Source: Opitutaceae bacterium (GTDB taxonomy: Bacteria > Verrucomicrobiota > Verrucomicrobiia > Opitutales > Opitutaceae). From it: a stretch of DNA of 64,000 bases. The notes beneath the pieces were generated by a model. The model worked only from the letters and a program-made list of their open reading frames with translations, did no database searches and had not been told where the DNA came from. Each line of letters opens with the position of its first letter. The first letter of the stretch is position 1. Positions 37,642 to 46,837 of this stretch are shown here, one piece after another. The stretch spans positions 1 through 64,000 of the forward strand of contig JAEUHC010000025.1 of assembly GCA_016794785.1 (NCBI GenBank). Direction: 5' to 3'. The translations under genes were made by a program, and so were the position numbers.

Positions 37642-40600
37642 ACCGTGGCGGGCCGGCGCCGCGCCAGCACGACCCGCGCGCGCTCAAGAGCGGCGGCGAG
37701 TTCCGAGGCCTTGAGCGGCTTGGTGATGTAGTCGTCCATGCCAGCCCCCAGGCAGGTCTCGCGATCGCCCACCATGGCGTTGGCCGTCACCGCGATAATC
37801 CACGGGCGCGAGGCGGATTCGGGCCAGCGCTCCACGATGCGCCGCGTGGCCTCCAGTCCGTCCATGACCGGCATCTGCACATCCATGAAGACAATGTCGT
37901 AAGGCTGGCGCACGAGCGCCTCGATCGCTTCCTTGCCGTTGGCCGCGATGTCGGCGCGCACCTGGAGGCGAGCGAGCATCGCATGCGCGACCTTCTGGTT
38001 CACCACATTGTCCTCGGCCAGCAGCACCCGCTCGCGGGCCGGACCCGCCGCTGTCGCCGCCGGCGGGAACGGATGCGCCGACACCTCGCGATGATCGAGC
38101 GCCCGGCCCTGGAACAGCACCGCCAGCGTGTCGATGAGCTGCGCCGGTCGCGCCGGCTTGGTGAGAAACGCGGAGAAGAGCCCGGGCTCAGCGACGTTTT
38201 CGCGCGTCCCGAGCGAGGAGAGCAGCACGATCGGCAGTCGCAGCTTCGGGAAACGCCGGCGGATCTCCTGTGCCAGCATCGAGCCGTCCATCTCGGGCAT
38301 CTGCATGTCCACGATCACGGCGTCAAACGCCACTCCCTTGCCCAGCAGCGCGAGCGCCTCGGCGCCCGAGTTCACGATGCGCGTCTTCACGCCCCACGCC
38401 GCCGTCTGCGCATGCATGATGCGGCGGTTGGTCTCGTTGTCATCGACGATGAGCAGGGACTTGCCGACCAACGCCCCGGGATCAGGCGAGGCCCACGGAC
38501 GCTCGGAGGAACCCAGCGGCAAGACGACAATGTCGAAACGGAACGTCGAGCCGCGGCCGACCGCGCTCTCCACGCCCATGTTTCCGCCCATGAGTTCGAC
38601 CAACCGTTTGCTGATCGCAAGGCCGAGGCCCGTGCCGCCGAAGCGCCGCGTCGTGGCCGAGTCCACCTGCGAGAACGACTGGAAGAGCCGTGACAAGCCC
38701 TCGGGCGGGATGCCAATGCCCGTGTCGCGCACGGCGAACGCAATCTCGGTGCGCCCGTCGCCATGGGGTGCGGCGCGCACGGAGAGCACGACCTCGCCCC
38801 GCTCGGTAAACTTCACCGCGTTGCCCAGGAGATTGACCAGCACCTGCCGCAGGCGCGTGGGATCGCCCTTGATCGCGGCCGGCACGTCGTCCGCGATCTC
38901 ATAGAGCAGGTCGATGTCCTTCTCCGCGCACTTGGGGGCGAGGACATCGAGCGCGCCCTCGACACATTCGCGCACCGCAAACTCGACCTCCTCGAGCTCC
39001 AGCTTGCCCGACTCGATCTTGGAGAAGTCCAGGATGTCGTTGATGATGGTGAGCAGGCTGTCGCCGCTGGTGCGGATCGTCTCCACATACTCACGCTGCT
39101 CGGGCGTGAGCTTGGAATCGAGCAGCAGCGAAGTCATGCCGATCACGCCGTTCATCGGCGTGCGGATCTCGTGGCTCATCATCGCGAGGAACTGTCCTTT
39201 GGCGACGTTGGCCGACTCCGCGGTCTCCTTCGCGACGCTCAATTCGGCGGCCTGCCGTTTCAAGTCCGTGATGTCCACCGTCGAGGCGATTTGGTGCCGC
39301 TGACCGGTGACCGGGTCCGTGACGAGCTGCACATTGACGACGACCCAGACCTCGCGGCCGCCGGGGTGGACGTAGCGTTTTTCCAGGCCGAAGCGGCCGA
39401 GCTCCCCCCGTTGCAGGCGCGCCACGAGCTCTGCCTCCCGCGCGCGGTCCTCGGGATGAGTCGCCTCGACATACCGGGCCATGTCGCGACAGCGCTCGAT
39501 CGGCACGCCCGTGATGCGCGCCTGCGCGGAATTGACGAGATGAGTCTCGGCCTCGCGTCCGACAATGAACCACGAGAGACCGATCGGGATGAGTTCGAAA
39601 ATGGAGCGGAAGCGCGTCTGCTCCTGCGCGAGACGCTGCTCCGCCTCCTTGCGCTCAGTGATGTCCACGATGGTCGAAAGCTCATCGTAACCACCGCTGG
39701 GGTTGGCCCTGCGCTGTTGCGTAAGCAGGACCCAGACAAAGCTGCCATCGCGATGCCGGTAGCGCTTCTCGATCGAAAAGCTCGAGATTTCCCCGGCCGC
39801 CATGCGGGCCATGAACGCCCGTTGCGCGGCGTATTCCTCCGGCACGCTGATGCGTTCGAACACCCCCGGCTGATCGGCTTCCTCGGGGCCAATCCCACAC
39901 AGTCGCTCGTGCGCGGCGTTGAGCGTGCGCCGCGGGATGCCATCGGCGGAAACCTGGTTCCACGAGATGCCGACCGGCACCGCTTCAAAAATGAACCGGA
40001 ACTGCGCCTCCTTGCGCGCGACCTCGGCTTGGATGCGCTTCCGCTCCGTGATGTCGAGCTGCACGCTCATGAATCCGGTCACCCGGCCTTCCGCATCTCG
40101 CCGCGGCTGGGTGTCGATCTCCATCCAGCGTGGCTGCCCGTCTTTGGTGTAGTTAAGGACTTCGCCCCGGAACGCTTCGCCTCGCGCACCCGCGGCATCG
40201 ATCGCGTCGATGGTGGCGCGATCGACGTTGGGTCCGCCAAGGAACGATTTTGGCGTGCGACCTTTCACCTCCGCGAGCTTGTAGCCGAAGGTGCGCTCAA
40301 AGCTGGCGTTGACCCACTCGATGCGCTTCTCGGCGTCCATGAGCATGACCACGCTGGCGGTATGGCTCGCCACGAGCGCGAGCCGGCTGGATTCGGCTTC
40401 GGCACGGCGCAAGCTCGCGGTCATCTGCTCGGCCAGGGCGAGCGCCGTGCCTCGTGACTCGACAAGCGTCCGGGTAAAGCCGGCGCCAAGGAGGCTCAGC
40501 ACCGCGCCCACCACGAGCACGAGCCACGCGCGTGACGCATTGGCCTGCTGCTCAAACGCCGGGCCGGTTCGCACCCGGATGAGCCAGTTGCGGCCAAAGA

Positions 40601-41486
40601 TCGGCCGCGAGAAGGAGTCGGCAAACGCCGCCCCACGCGCGCCGCGGCCGGACCAGACGGCGTCAGCCATCGTCTGCCGGCCGTCGCTGTCAAAAAGCTG
40701 CGTGGCAGCCTCCGCTTTGTCCCCGTCGTAAACTTCGAAATCGAGCAGACCGTCGCTCGCGCTGCCCAGCGCTTCAAGCAGCACGTCGATGCGGAGTGAG
40801 GCATAGACCCAACCCACGAGCGCCTGGGTGCGCTCGGCCTCGGTGGCAAGCGAGGCGCCGGTCCGATAAACGGGCAAAAACAGCAGGCAGCCCGGGGCGG
40901 TGCCGGCACCATCGATGAGGTTGATGCTGCGCGATATGACAGGCGCTCCAGTCCGCATCGCCTCGATCGCAGCCGCGCGCCGCGTGGTTCCGGAGCCGAT
41001 ATCCTTGCCGAGAGCGGCGGCATTGCGGCTCATCGGCTCGATGTGGGTCACAACAAACACCTCGGCGTCAGCTCCACTGCGCTGCGCCTGGAATGCCGGA
41101 CGGGATTCCCGGATACGCACTTCAAAAGCATCCAGCTCGTCGCGCCGCACCCGCTGGGCATAACCGATTCCGACGACATGACGTTCAAGAAATGGCGTGA
41201 CCGAGGTCACATAGCTGGCCCAACGCCCCGGGGAGATCGTGCCGGTCGCCTGCACCAGCGCCCGCGCGCCGTGCAGCGCCTGATGGGGTGAGCGAAAGCG
41301 TTGATCAACCGCGTCGAGCACGCGTTCCTTCAGACGCTCGAATCGCACCGTATCCTGCCGATGCAGCACCTGGCGCACGGAAATCCACGACGCCACCGTC
41401 AGGGCGAGGCCCGCCAGTAGCACTAGCACAGGCAACACGCGGCTGCGCTGCGTGGTAGGGTTGGGTGTGGACGGGTTGCCGGCCAT
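37638..41486 (-). CDS. Hybrid sensor histidine kinase: CHASE, three PAS, HisKA, HATPase, two REC
   Basis: The 1282-residue inner-membrane sensor kinase has TM1 at about residues 18-37, a periplasmic CHASE domain (about 60-300, with YAQRVRRDELDAFE) and TM2 at about 328-350. Three PAS/PAC units follow (about 370-490, 500-615, 625-745, each ending in an ITERK or VDIT motif). The HisKA helix carries H772 in MMSHEIRTPMNG, and the HATPase has the N box LVNLLGNAVKFTE and a G2 box GGTGLGLAISKRL. Two receivers follow, with D1060 (VIVDMQMPEMDG) and D1202 (VFMDVQMPVMDG). The ATG at 41486 was chosen over a GTG further upstream. The signal and target are unknown; no response regulator is adjacent. Confidence 0.93.
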   Translation of the reverse strand: MAGNPSTPNPTTQRSRVLPVLVLLAGLALTVASWISVRQVLHRQDTVRFERLKERVLDAVDQRFRSPHQALHGARALVQATGTISPGRWASYVTSVTPFLERHVVGIGYAQRVRRDELDAFEVRIRESRPAFQAQRSGADAEVFVVTHIEPMSRNAAALGKDIGSGTTRRAAAIEAMRTGAPVISRSINLIDGAGTAPGCLLFLPVYRTGASLATEAERTQALVGWVYASLRIDVLLEALGSASDGLLDFEVYDGDKAEAATQLFDSDGRQTMADAVWSGRGARGAAFADSFSRPIFGRNWLIRVRTGPAFEQQANASRAWLVLVVGAVLSLLGAGFTRTLVESRGTALALAEQMTASLRRAEAESSRLALVASHTASVVMLMDAEKRIEWVNASFERTFGYKLAEVKGRTPKSFLGGPNVDRATIDAIDAAGARGEAFRGEVLNYTKDGQPRWMEIDTQPRRDAEGRVTGFMSVQLDITERKRIQAEVARKEAQFRFIFEAVPVGISWNQVSADGIPRRTLNAAHERLCGIGPEEADQPGVFERISVPEEYAAQRAFMARMAAGEISSFSIEKRYRHRDGSFVWVLLTQQRRANPSGGYDELSTIVDITERKEAEQRLAQEQTRFRSIFELIPIGLSWFIVGREAETHLVNSAQARITGVPIERCRDMARYVEATHPEDRAREAELVARLQRGELGRFGLEKRYVHPGGREVWVVVNVQLVTDPVTGQRHQIASTVDITDLKRQAAELSVAKETAESANVAKGQFLAMMSHEIRTPMNGVIGMTSLLLDSKLTPEQREYVETIRTSGDSLLTIINDILDFSKIESGKLELEEVEFAVRECVEGALDVLAPKCAEKDIDLLYEIADDVPAAIKGDPTRLRQVLVNLLGNAVKFTERGEVVLSVRAAPHGDGRTEIAFAVRDTGIGIPPEGLSRLFQSFSQVDSATTRRFGGTGLGLAISKRLVELMGGNMGVESAVGRGSTFRFDIVVLPLGSSERPWASPDPGALVGKSLLIVDDNETNRRIMHAQTAAWGVKTRIVNSGAEALALLGKGVAFDAVIVDMQMPEMDGSMLAQEIRRRFPKLRLPIVLLSSLGTRENVAEPGLFSAFLTKPARPAQLIDTLAVLFQGRALDHREVSAHPFPPAATAAGPARERVLLAEDNVVNQKVAHAMLARLQVRADIAANGKEAIEALVRQPYDIVFMDVQMPVMDGLEATRRIVERWPESASRPWIIAVTANAMVGDRETCLGAGMDDYITKPLKASELAAALERARVVLARRRPATV

Positions 41487-41591
41487 GGGCAGAACCTTGG
41501 TATTCGACACCCGGCGTCGCGATTTCTTTACCGGTGCCCGACTAGAGGGGTTGTGACGAATTTTTAACGCCACCCGGGCACCCTATCGGCC

Positions 41592-42752
41592 TTATCGCAA
41601 GTGCCGCGCAACCCAATCCGCCGCCGTGCCGCTCGCCGGCACGTGCAGGAGCGCCCGCAACCGCTCCGCCTGACTCGCCGTTTGTGCGACGCGGGCCCGA
41701 TCACCGGTGCAGGCGCGCAATTGCGCGGCGAGTGCCGCGGGTGTCGCCGCGCCTTGGATGAACTCGGGATACATCGGCTCCTTGAGCAGCAGGTTGGCGA
41801 TGCCGAGATACTCGATCTTCACCAGCATGCGGCCGAGGAGATAGGTCAACGGGTTCGCCCGATACGCGATGGCGCCGGGGATGCCGGCCAGCGCGCAGTG
41901 CATCGACATCGTGCCGCTCGAGGTCAGCACCGCCGCGGCGGCCACCGTCCGGCCCGTCGGGCGCAGCTCGATTTTATCGCGACCGGGCGATCCGGCGAGG
42001 GCGCGCTCCAGCACGGTCCTGATGTCCTCGCTCGGATAAAGCACCACCGCATCGCGCTGCCCAAACGCCCGGAAGCCGCCAAGCAGCGCCGGAAAAATCC
42101 GACCCACCGCCTGCACGCGGCTGCCGGGCAAAAGCAACACCGGCCCCGCGGGATCGTGACGCACGGGCGGCACGTAGTCCTCCGCGACAAAAGGATGCCC
42201 GACAAACTCCACCGGCAGCGCTGTGTCCGCGTAGCACGCCGGCTCGAAGGGAAAGATCGTCGCCAGCGCATCGAGGTCACGCGCCATCGTGAAGCGACGC
42301 TTGGCCTTCCAAGCCCAGATCTGCGGCGAGATGTAGAAGAGCGTCTTGATTTTCCCTCCGCCCTTCACCGAGAGCCCGCGCTCGCGCAGCGCCGCGGCGA
42401 GGCGGAGATTGAGCCCGGGGTAGTCCACAAAGCACACCGCCCGCGGCCGATGTTCGCCGATCCAGCGCAGTGTCTCCTCAAACAGCGCGCGGAAAAACGA
42501 ATAGTTCTTCAGGACCTCGACGAGGCCGACCACCGACGACGACGTGAGATCATGCAACAGTTGCGCACCTGCCGCCGCGAGCTGCGGCCCACCGAGCGCC
42601 GCGATGGCGAGACCCGGTTCACGCGCACGCAGCTCGCGGACAACGCGCGCCGCATGCTCGTCGCCGGAATGTTCGCCCGCGACGATGAGCAGATCCACTG
42701 CGCCACCCGCGGGCGGCGCCAGGCGAAACGGCAGCAGCGGCGTCGCGCTCAT
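41592..42752 (-). CDS. lpxB: Lipid-A-disaccharide synthase
   Basis: LpxB joins UDP-2,3-diacylglucosamine and lipid X to make the lipid A disaccharide at the inner membrane. The 386-residue GT19 protein has IVAGEHSGDEHAARVVREL, GLVEVLKNYSFFRALFEET, FVDYPGLNLRLA, FYISPQIWAWKAKR, GHPFVAEDY, LLPGSRVQAVGRIFP and SSGTMSMHCALAGIP, all family signatures. It overlaps the preceding oxidoreductase by 4 bp (ATGA) and is the last gene of a five-gene operon; the hybrid kinase begins about 105 bp further on. It is a core marker of LPS synthesis. Confidence 0.97.
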   Translation of the reverse strand: MSATPLLPFRLAPPAGGAVDLLIVAGEHSGDEHAARVVRELRAREPGLAIAALGGPQLAAAGAQLLHDLTSSSVVGLVEVLKNYSFFRALFEETLRWIGEHRPRAVCFVDYPGLNLRLAAALRERGLSVKGGGKIKTLFYISPQIWAWKAKRRFTMARDLDALATIFPFEPACYADTALPVEFVGHPFVAEDYVPPVRHDPAGPVLLLPGSRVQAVGRIFPALLGGFRAFGQRDAVVLYPSEDIRTVLERALAGSPGRDKIELRPTGRTVAAAAVLTSSGTMSMHCALAGIPGAIAYRANPLTYLLGRMLVKIEYLGIANLLLKEPMYPEFIQGAATPAALAAQLRACTGDRARVAQTASQAERLRALLHVPASGTAADWVARHLR

Positions 42753-43732
42753 TTCCGCGCCGCACGAATCTGCTCGGTGATCGTGATGGCGACCTCGAGC
42801 GCGCTCTTCCCCAGCGCGCCGCCCACCTTGGGCTGCTTCGCCTTGGCGACGCTCTCGACAAAATGCGCCAGCTCGAGCGCCAGCGGCTCGCCCTTCTCGA
42901 TGGGAATCTCGCGCACGGGGATCGCGCTGAGGTCGCCCGCCTTCACGAGGCCGATCTTCATCTTCAGGCCGTAGGCGATGATGTCGCTCTTCTTCACGAG
43001 ATGGCCCGCCTGGTTCATGAAATCGAGGGAGAGGTAGGCGTCGCCCTGGAAAATGCGGATCTCGCGCGCCTTCTTCGTGCTCATGCGGCTCGCGCTCAGG
43101 TTGGCGACGCAGCCGTTCTCAAACTGGATCCGGGCGTTGGCGATGTCCTCGCTCTTCGAGAGCACATTGATGCCCACGCTGTCGATCTTGGCGATGGGCG
43201 ACTTCACCAGCGCCAGCACGATCCCGATGTCGTGGATCATCAGATCGAGCACCACGCCGACCTCCGTGCCGCGTGTCTGGTAAGGCGCGAGGCGCTCGGC
43301 GGTGATGTAGCGTGGCTCGTCGATTTCCTTTTCGAGAAAGGCCATCACCGGGTTGAAGTGCTCGATGTGGCCCACCTGCACGATGCGACGCGCGGCCTGC
43401 GCGGCGGCGAGCACCCGTTCCGCCTCCTCAAGCGAGGCACAGAGCGGTTTCTCGATCAGCAGGTGGGCGCCCGCCGCCAGCAGCGGCAGCGCGACGTCCG
43501 CGTGCTTGTCGGTCGGGACGACGACCGAGACGGCGTCGCACGCGGCGCCCAGTTCCGCGAGCGTCGCGAAACGGCGGCAGCTGTGCTTCGCGCAAATTTC
43601 GGCGGCGCGCGCATCGCTTGTCTCGTAGATGCCGGCGAGCTCGGCGCCGGGCAGCGACGCATAGATGCGCGCGTGGTGCTGGCCGAGTGAGCCGACGCCG
43701 GCGACACCACACTTGATTTTGGGACTAGGCAT
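42749..43732 (-). CDS. Gfo/Idh/MocA oxidoreductase, possibly GnnA-like
   Basis: The 327-residue protein has the NAD motif CGVAGVGSLGQHHARIY, the catalytic Lys in IEKPLCASLEEAE, QVGHIEHFNPVM and LDLMIHDIGIV with the substrate-binding His. An enzyme of this family directly before lpxB, as here, is the arrangement of GnnA, a UDP-GlcNAc 3-dehydrogenase that prepares UDP-GlcNAc3N for amide-linked lipid A. The partner aminotransferase GnnB is not in the window, so the assignment is inference. The ATG at 43732 gives MPSPKIKCGVAG; it overlaps the LolD stop by 8 bp and lpxB by 4 bp. Confidence 0.88.
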   Translation of the reverse strand: MPSPKIKCGVAGVGSLGQHHARIYASLPGAELAGIYETSDARAAEICAKHSCRRFATLAELGAACDAVSVVVPTDKHADVALPLLAAGAHLLIEKPLCASLEEAERVLAAAQAARRIVQVGHIEHFNPVMAFLEKEIDEPRYITAERLAPYQTRGTEVGVVLDLMIHDIGIVLALVKSPIAKIDSVGINVLSKSEDIANARIQFENGCVANLSASRMSTKKAREIRIFQGDAYLSLDFMNQAGHLVKKSDIIAYGLKMKIGLVKAGDLSAIPVREIPIEKGEPLALELAHFVESVAKAKQPKVGGALGKSALEVAITITEQIRAARK

Positions 43733-44384
43733 GGGAAAGGACTCCTTCGCGCAGGAAGAGTTGGCGATTCGTTTTTTGGGCATGCGCGGCATTGTGCGTC
43801 ACAAGCACCAGCGCCGTGGAGGTCTCGCGGCACAAGTCGAGCAGCAGCGCGATCACCGCATCGCCCGTGTGCTCGTCGAGGTTGCCGGTCGGTTCGTCGG
43901 CGAGCAGGAGCTGCGGCGAATTCATGAGCGCGCGTGCGACGGCGACCCGCTGGCGTTCGCCACCGGAGAGCTGGGACGGCAGGTGCGTCGCCCGTTCCGC
44001 GAGACCGACGCGAGCCAGCAATTCGGCGGAGCGCGCGCGCTCGGTGCGCCCGGGTGCACGGATCATCCGCGCGGCCATGAGCACATTTTCCGCGGCATTG
44101 AGTTCGGGAATCAGGTAGAAGGACTGGAAGACCATCCCGAGAAACGTCGCGCGTCGCGCGGGCGATGGCGGCGCCCCGCCCCACTCGATCGCGCCGGCGT
44201 CGGGCGCATCGAGACCGGAGAGGAGGTTGAGCAGCGTGGACTTGCCTGAGCCGGATTCGCCGCGGATGGACACGCTCTCGCCCGCGAGGACTTCGAGCGA
44301 GGCGTCGCTCAGCACGCCGATGCGGCGGTCGCCGCTGAGGTAGGTTTTCGCGAGCGAGCGCGCGGACAGCACAGGCTGGCTCAT
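43725..44384 (-). CDS. lolD: ABC transporter ATP-binding protein, LolD-like
   Basis: The 219-residue ATPase has Walker A GESGSGKST (residues 42-50), the Q loop MVFQSFYLIPELNAAENV, signature LSGGERQRVAVARAL, Walker B LLLADEPTGNLD and an H loop VTHNAAHA. This is the LolD/MacB group, which powers lipoprotein release to LolA or similar extraction from the membrane. No LolC/E-type permease gene is adjacent, which is unusual. It overlaps the DUF1080 gene (ATGA) and the Gfo/Idh gene, so translation is coupled. Confidence 0.9.
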   Translation of the reverse strand: MSQPVLSARSLAKTYLSGDRRIGVLSDASLEVLAGESVSIRGESGSGKSTLLNLLSGLDAPDAGAIEWGGAPPSPARRATFLGMVFQSFYLIPELNAAENVLMAARMIRAPGRTERARSAELLARVGLAERATHLPSQLSGGERQRVAVARALMNSPQLLLADEPTGNLDEHTGDAVIALLLDLCRETSTALVLVTHNAAHAQKTNRQLFLREGVLSHA

Positions 44385-45043
44385 GGGGCGGCGGACTCGG
44401 CGATCTCGGCCGGCGTGAGACGGCGCAGGCGGATGTCGCGGATCGCCGCGCGCGTCATGAAGGTCGCGAGGCCGAGCGGCTGCGACTTCTCGATGTCGCC
44501 GGGGCGCATCATGACCTTCCGATCCTTCAACTCGAGATCGACCATCTGCTCCCGGTCGATCCACGCCTCGATCTTGGCGTCGGTCACGCGGACACGGATG
44601 CGATACCAGCGGTTGTCCTCGAATTCCTGTGTCCTGGTGGTCTCGTTGTCGGAGGCGTCGGAGTAGTTGATGCTGGAAATGCCGACAACGATGCCGCCCC
44701 ATCCGCCCACGATGAAGCTGCACGCGGATTTCCCGACGGGAAAGGTGAGCCCGCAGAAAAAATCGCCGCCCGCGAGGCGCATGGCCTCGAGCGTGATCTC
44801 GTAATTCGTGCGGGGCAGCGCGGAGCCCAGCGTCGAGGTCACGCCGGACAAAGTGGTGCCCGCCTCAATCACGATGGCGCCGGGGCCGCCGCGGAAGGGC
44901 GCCTCGACTTTGACGCCGCTCACGCCTTCGAAGCCGGGCTCGGCCCAGCCGGCGAGTGTCTTGCCGTCAAAGAGCGGCTGCCAAGCAGGCTCGGCCCCGA
45001 AGAGCGCGCCGGCGCCGAGGAGTAATGAGAGGCTGCGTTTCAT
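44381..45043 (-). CDS. DUF1080 (3-keto-disaccharide hydrolase family) exported protein
   Basis: The 220-residue protein has a signal peptide (MKRSLSLLLGAGALFGA) and a concanavalin-like beta-sandwich domain: WQPLFDGKTLAGWAEPG at the start, then NYEITLEAMRLAGGDFFCGLTFPV, the Trp/Gly-rich GGWGGIVVGISSINYSDASDNET and WYRIRVRVTDAKIEAWID. DUF1080 proteins are common in planctomycetes and verrucomicrobia, and some hydrolyse 3-ketoglycosides. It overlaps the FAD oxidoreductase gene upstream and lolD downstream (ATGA both times). Its substrate is unknown. Confidence 0.88.
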   Translation of the reverse strand: MKRSLSLLLGAGALFGAEPAWQPLFDGKTLAGWAEPGFEGVSGVKVEAPFRGGPGAIVIEAGTTLSGVTSTLGSALPRTNYEITLEAMRLAGGDFFCGLTFPVGKSACSFIVGGWGGIVVGISSINYSDASDNETTRTQEFEDNRWYRIRVRVTDAKIEAWIDREQMVDLELKDRKVMMRPGDIEKSQPLGLATFMTRAAIRDIRLRRLTPAEIAESAAP

Positions 45044-46704
45044 TTTTTCGCCGCGGCGGCGGGCGCGTGGAGAATCTGCCCGTCCTTCAGCAGCCGTTCG
45101 CGCAACTGGACGTAGGGCACGTCCTGCGCCGCCGATTTCGCCTCGATGGCCATGACCGCCGCGGTCGCGGCCGATTGGCCGAGGATCATGAACACGGGCT
45201 CCATCCGGATCGAACCGAAGGCGATGTGGGAACTGGAAACACAGACGGGCACGAGGAGGTTTTCCGCCTGCCCGCGTTTCGGCATCATCGATCCGAAGGC
45301 AATCTCGTAGGGACCGCCGGTGGGCACGCCGATGTCTCCCTCGTTCTGCACGTAGCCCTCCGGCGTGATGTAGCGCTGCACGTTGTGGGAATCGATGGTG
45401 TAGCTGCCCATGCCGACGGATTCGGGCGTGGGCCTCTTTTTCCGCAGCTCATTTTCGGTCATCACATACGTGCCGATCAAACGACGGGCCTCGCGCACGT
45501 AGATTTGGTGGGGCCAGCCGCCGTTGTCCTTGAACTCGTCCTTCGGCAGGCCGTAGCTCGCCATCTTCGCCCGCACGTCGGCCGGCACGCGCGGATCGGT
45601 GGTGATGAAGTAGAGCCAGCCCTTCTGGTATCGCTCGTGCTCGCGCAGGATTTCACGGCGGCGCTCGTAGCTCGCCTCGGGGTAGTCGTAGTTCATCCCG
45701 ATGTTGTCGGTGGAAAACGGCCCGTGGTTGTTCGTGTCGGTTTTGCGGTTCGGAATGGGGTCGAACTTCTGGAACGTCTCCTTCCACCCGGCCGCGTAGA
45801 TGCGCGCGAGCAGTTCATATTGCTTCGGATCATAGCCCTCGGGCTTGGCGAACGGGATGCGGTTCTCCGGCACGTCGGTCAGGCACATGCGGTAGCAGTA
45901 GGCCTGCACCTTGTCGTCACCCTCGCCGAACTTTCCCGGATGCGCTGTGCTCACGCGGGGCAAGACGCCGCTCTGCGGGTCACCGGGCGTCCAATACGGA
46001 CTGAGCTTCTCCGGCAGCACGCCGAAATGATGCCGGTGGTGCAGCACTCCGGTCTGCACGCCGTTGTGCTCCTCCCCGTAGATGCGGTTGGCCTCGCGCC
46101 CGACATGGTAGCTCACCCCCGCGGCGGCGAGCAGATCACCCTCGTAGGTGGCGTCGAGAAACATTTTCCCCGCGTAGGTTTTCCCGCTCAGCATGGTGAT
46201 CGCCGAGAGGCGGGCGCCGGACTTCCTCACGCCCTTGGCCCGGTCGAGCCACTCGTCGCGGAAAACAGGAATCTGGTGCTCGCGCACGAGGTCCTCGAAA
46301 ACCCGCTCCGCCACATGCGGCTCAAAGATCCACATCGTGCGCTGCTCGCCATCGATCGCGGGCGTGCCCTGGCCTTTGTTGCCATACTCGGATTTCTTCT
46401 GCCAACGCCACGCGCTGTCGGCGTCGTAGTGCCGCCATACGCGGTGGTAGAATTCGCGGGCGAGCCCGCCGATGACGGACTTGTCGCCGGTGTCGGTGTA
46501 GCCGAGGCCGCCGCTTGAGAGGCCGCCGAGGTGCCGGTCGGGGCAGACGATGGCCACGGTCTTGCCCATGCGGCGCACCTGCACGGCCGCGGTGACCGCC
46601 GCGGAGGTGCCGCCATAAATCACGACATCGTAGTCGGCGGCGCGGAGCGATGTGAGCGCCACGAGGCCGGCGAGCACGCCGCAAAGGAGGCGGGGGAGTT
46701 TCAT
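45040..46704 (-). CDS. Secreted FAD-dependent oxidoreductase (PF12831 type)
   Basis: The 554-residue protein starts with a signal peptide (MKLPRLLCGVLAGLVALTSL) and then the FAD motif YDVVIYGGTSAAVTAAVQVRRMGKTVAIV. It continues with GGLSSGGLGYTDTG, EPHVAERVFEDL and, near the end, GSIRMEPVFMILGQSAATAAVMA, which are typical of PF12831 FAD-dependent oxidoreductases of the planctomycete/verrucomicrobial type. The likely substrate is a sugar or other polyol in the periplasm. It is the first gene of a five-gene operon (FAD oxidoreductase, DUF1080, lolD, Gfo/Idh, lpxB). Upstream in-frame codons would lose the signal peptide. Confidence 0.88.
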   Translation of the reverse strand: MKLPRLLCGVLAGLVALTSLRAADYDVVIYGGTSAAVTAAVQVRRMGKTVAIVCPDRHLGGLSSGGLGYTDTGDKSVIGGLAREFYHRVWRHYDADSAWRWQKKSEYGNKGQGTPAIDGEQRTMWIFEPHVAERVFEDLVREHQIPVFRDEWLDRAKGVRKSGARLSAITMLSGKTYAGKMFLDATYEGDLLAAAGVSYHVGREANRIYGEEHNGVQTGVLHHRHHFGVLPEKLSPYWTPGDPQSGVLPRVSTAHPGKFGEGDDKVQAYCYRMCLTDVPENRIPFAKPEGYDPKQYELLARIYAAGWKETFQKFDPIPNRKTDTNNHGPFSTDNIGMNYDYPEASYERRREILREHERYQKGWLYFITTDPRVPADVRAKMASYGLPKDEFKDNGGWPHQIYVREARRLIGTYVMTENELRKKRPTPESVGMGSYTIDSHNVQRYITPEGYVQNEGDIGVPTGGPYEIAFGSMMPKRGQAENLLVPVCVSSSHIAFGSIRMEPVFMILGQSAATAAVMAIEAKSAAQDVPYVQLRERLLKDGQILHAPAAAAKK

Positions 46705-46837
46705 GAGCCACGTGTTTGCGCCACCGTGCGCCCAGTGTCCAGCGCGCGTCACCCGGTCGCCCCTTGACCGCGGCGAACGCGCGGCCTTGGCTCGGCACGT
46801 GGCTACTCCGCTGTTTCCCCTCCCAGGCGCGCAGACG

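Noticed and set aside
46706..46804. AGCCACGTG/CACGTGGCT inverted repeat in the phoD/FAD divergent gap
   Set aside because: The arms contain the common CACGTG palindrome and lie 81 bp apart, so a functional pair cannot be claimed.
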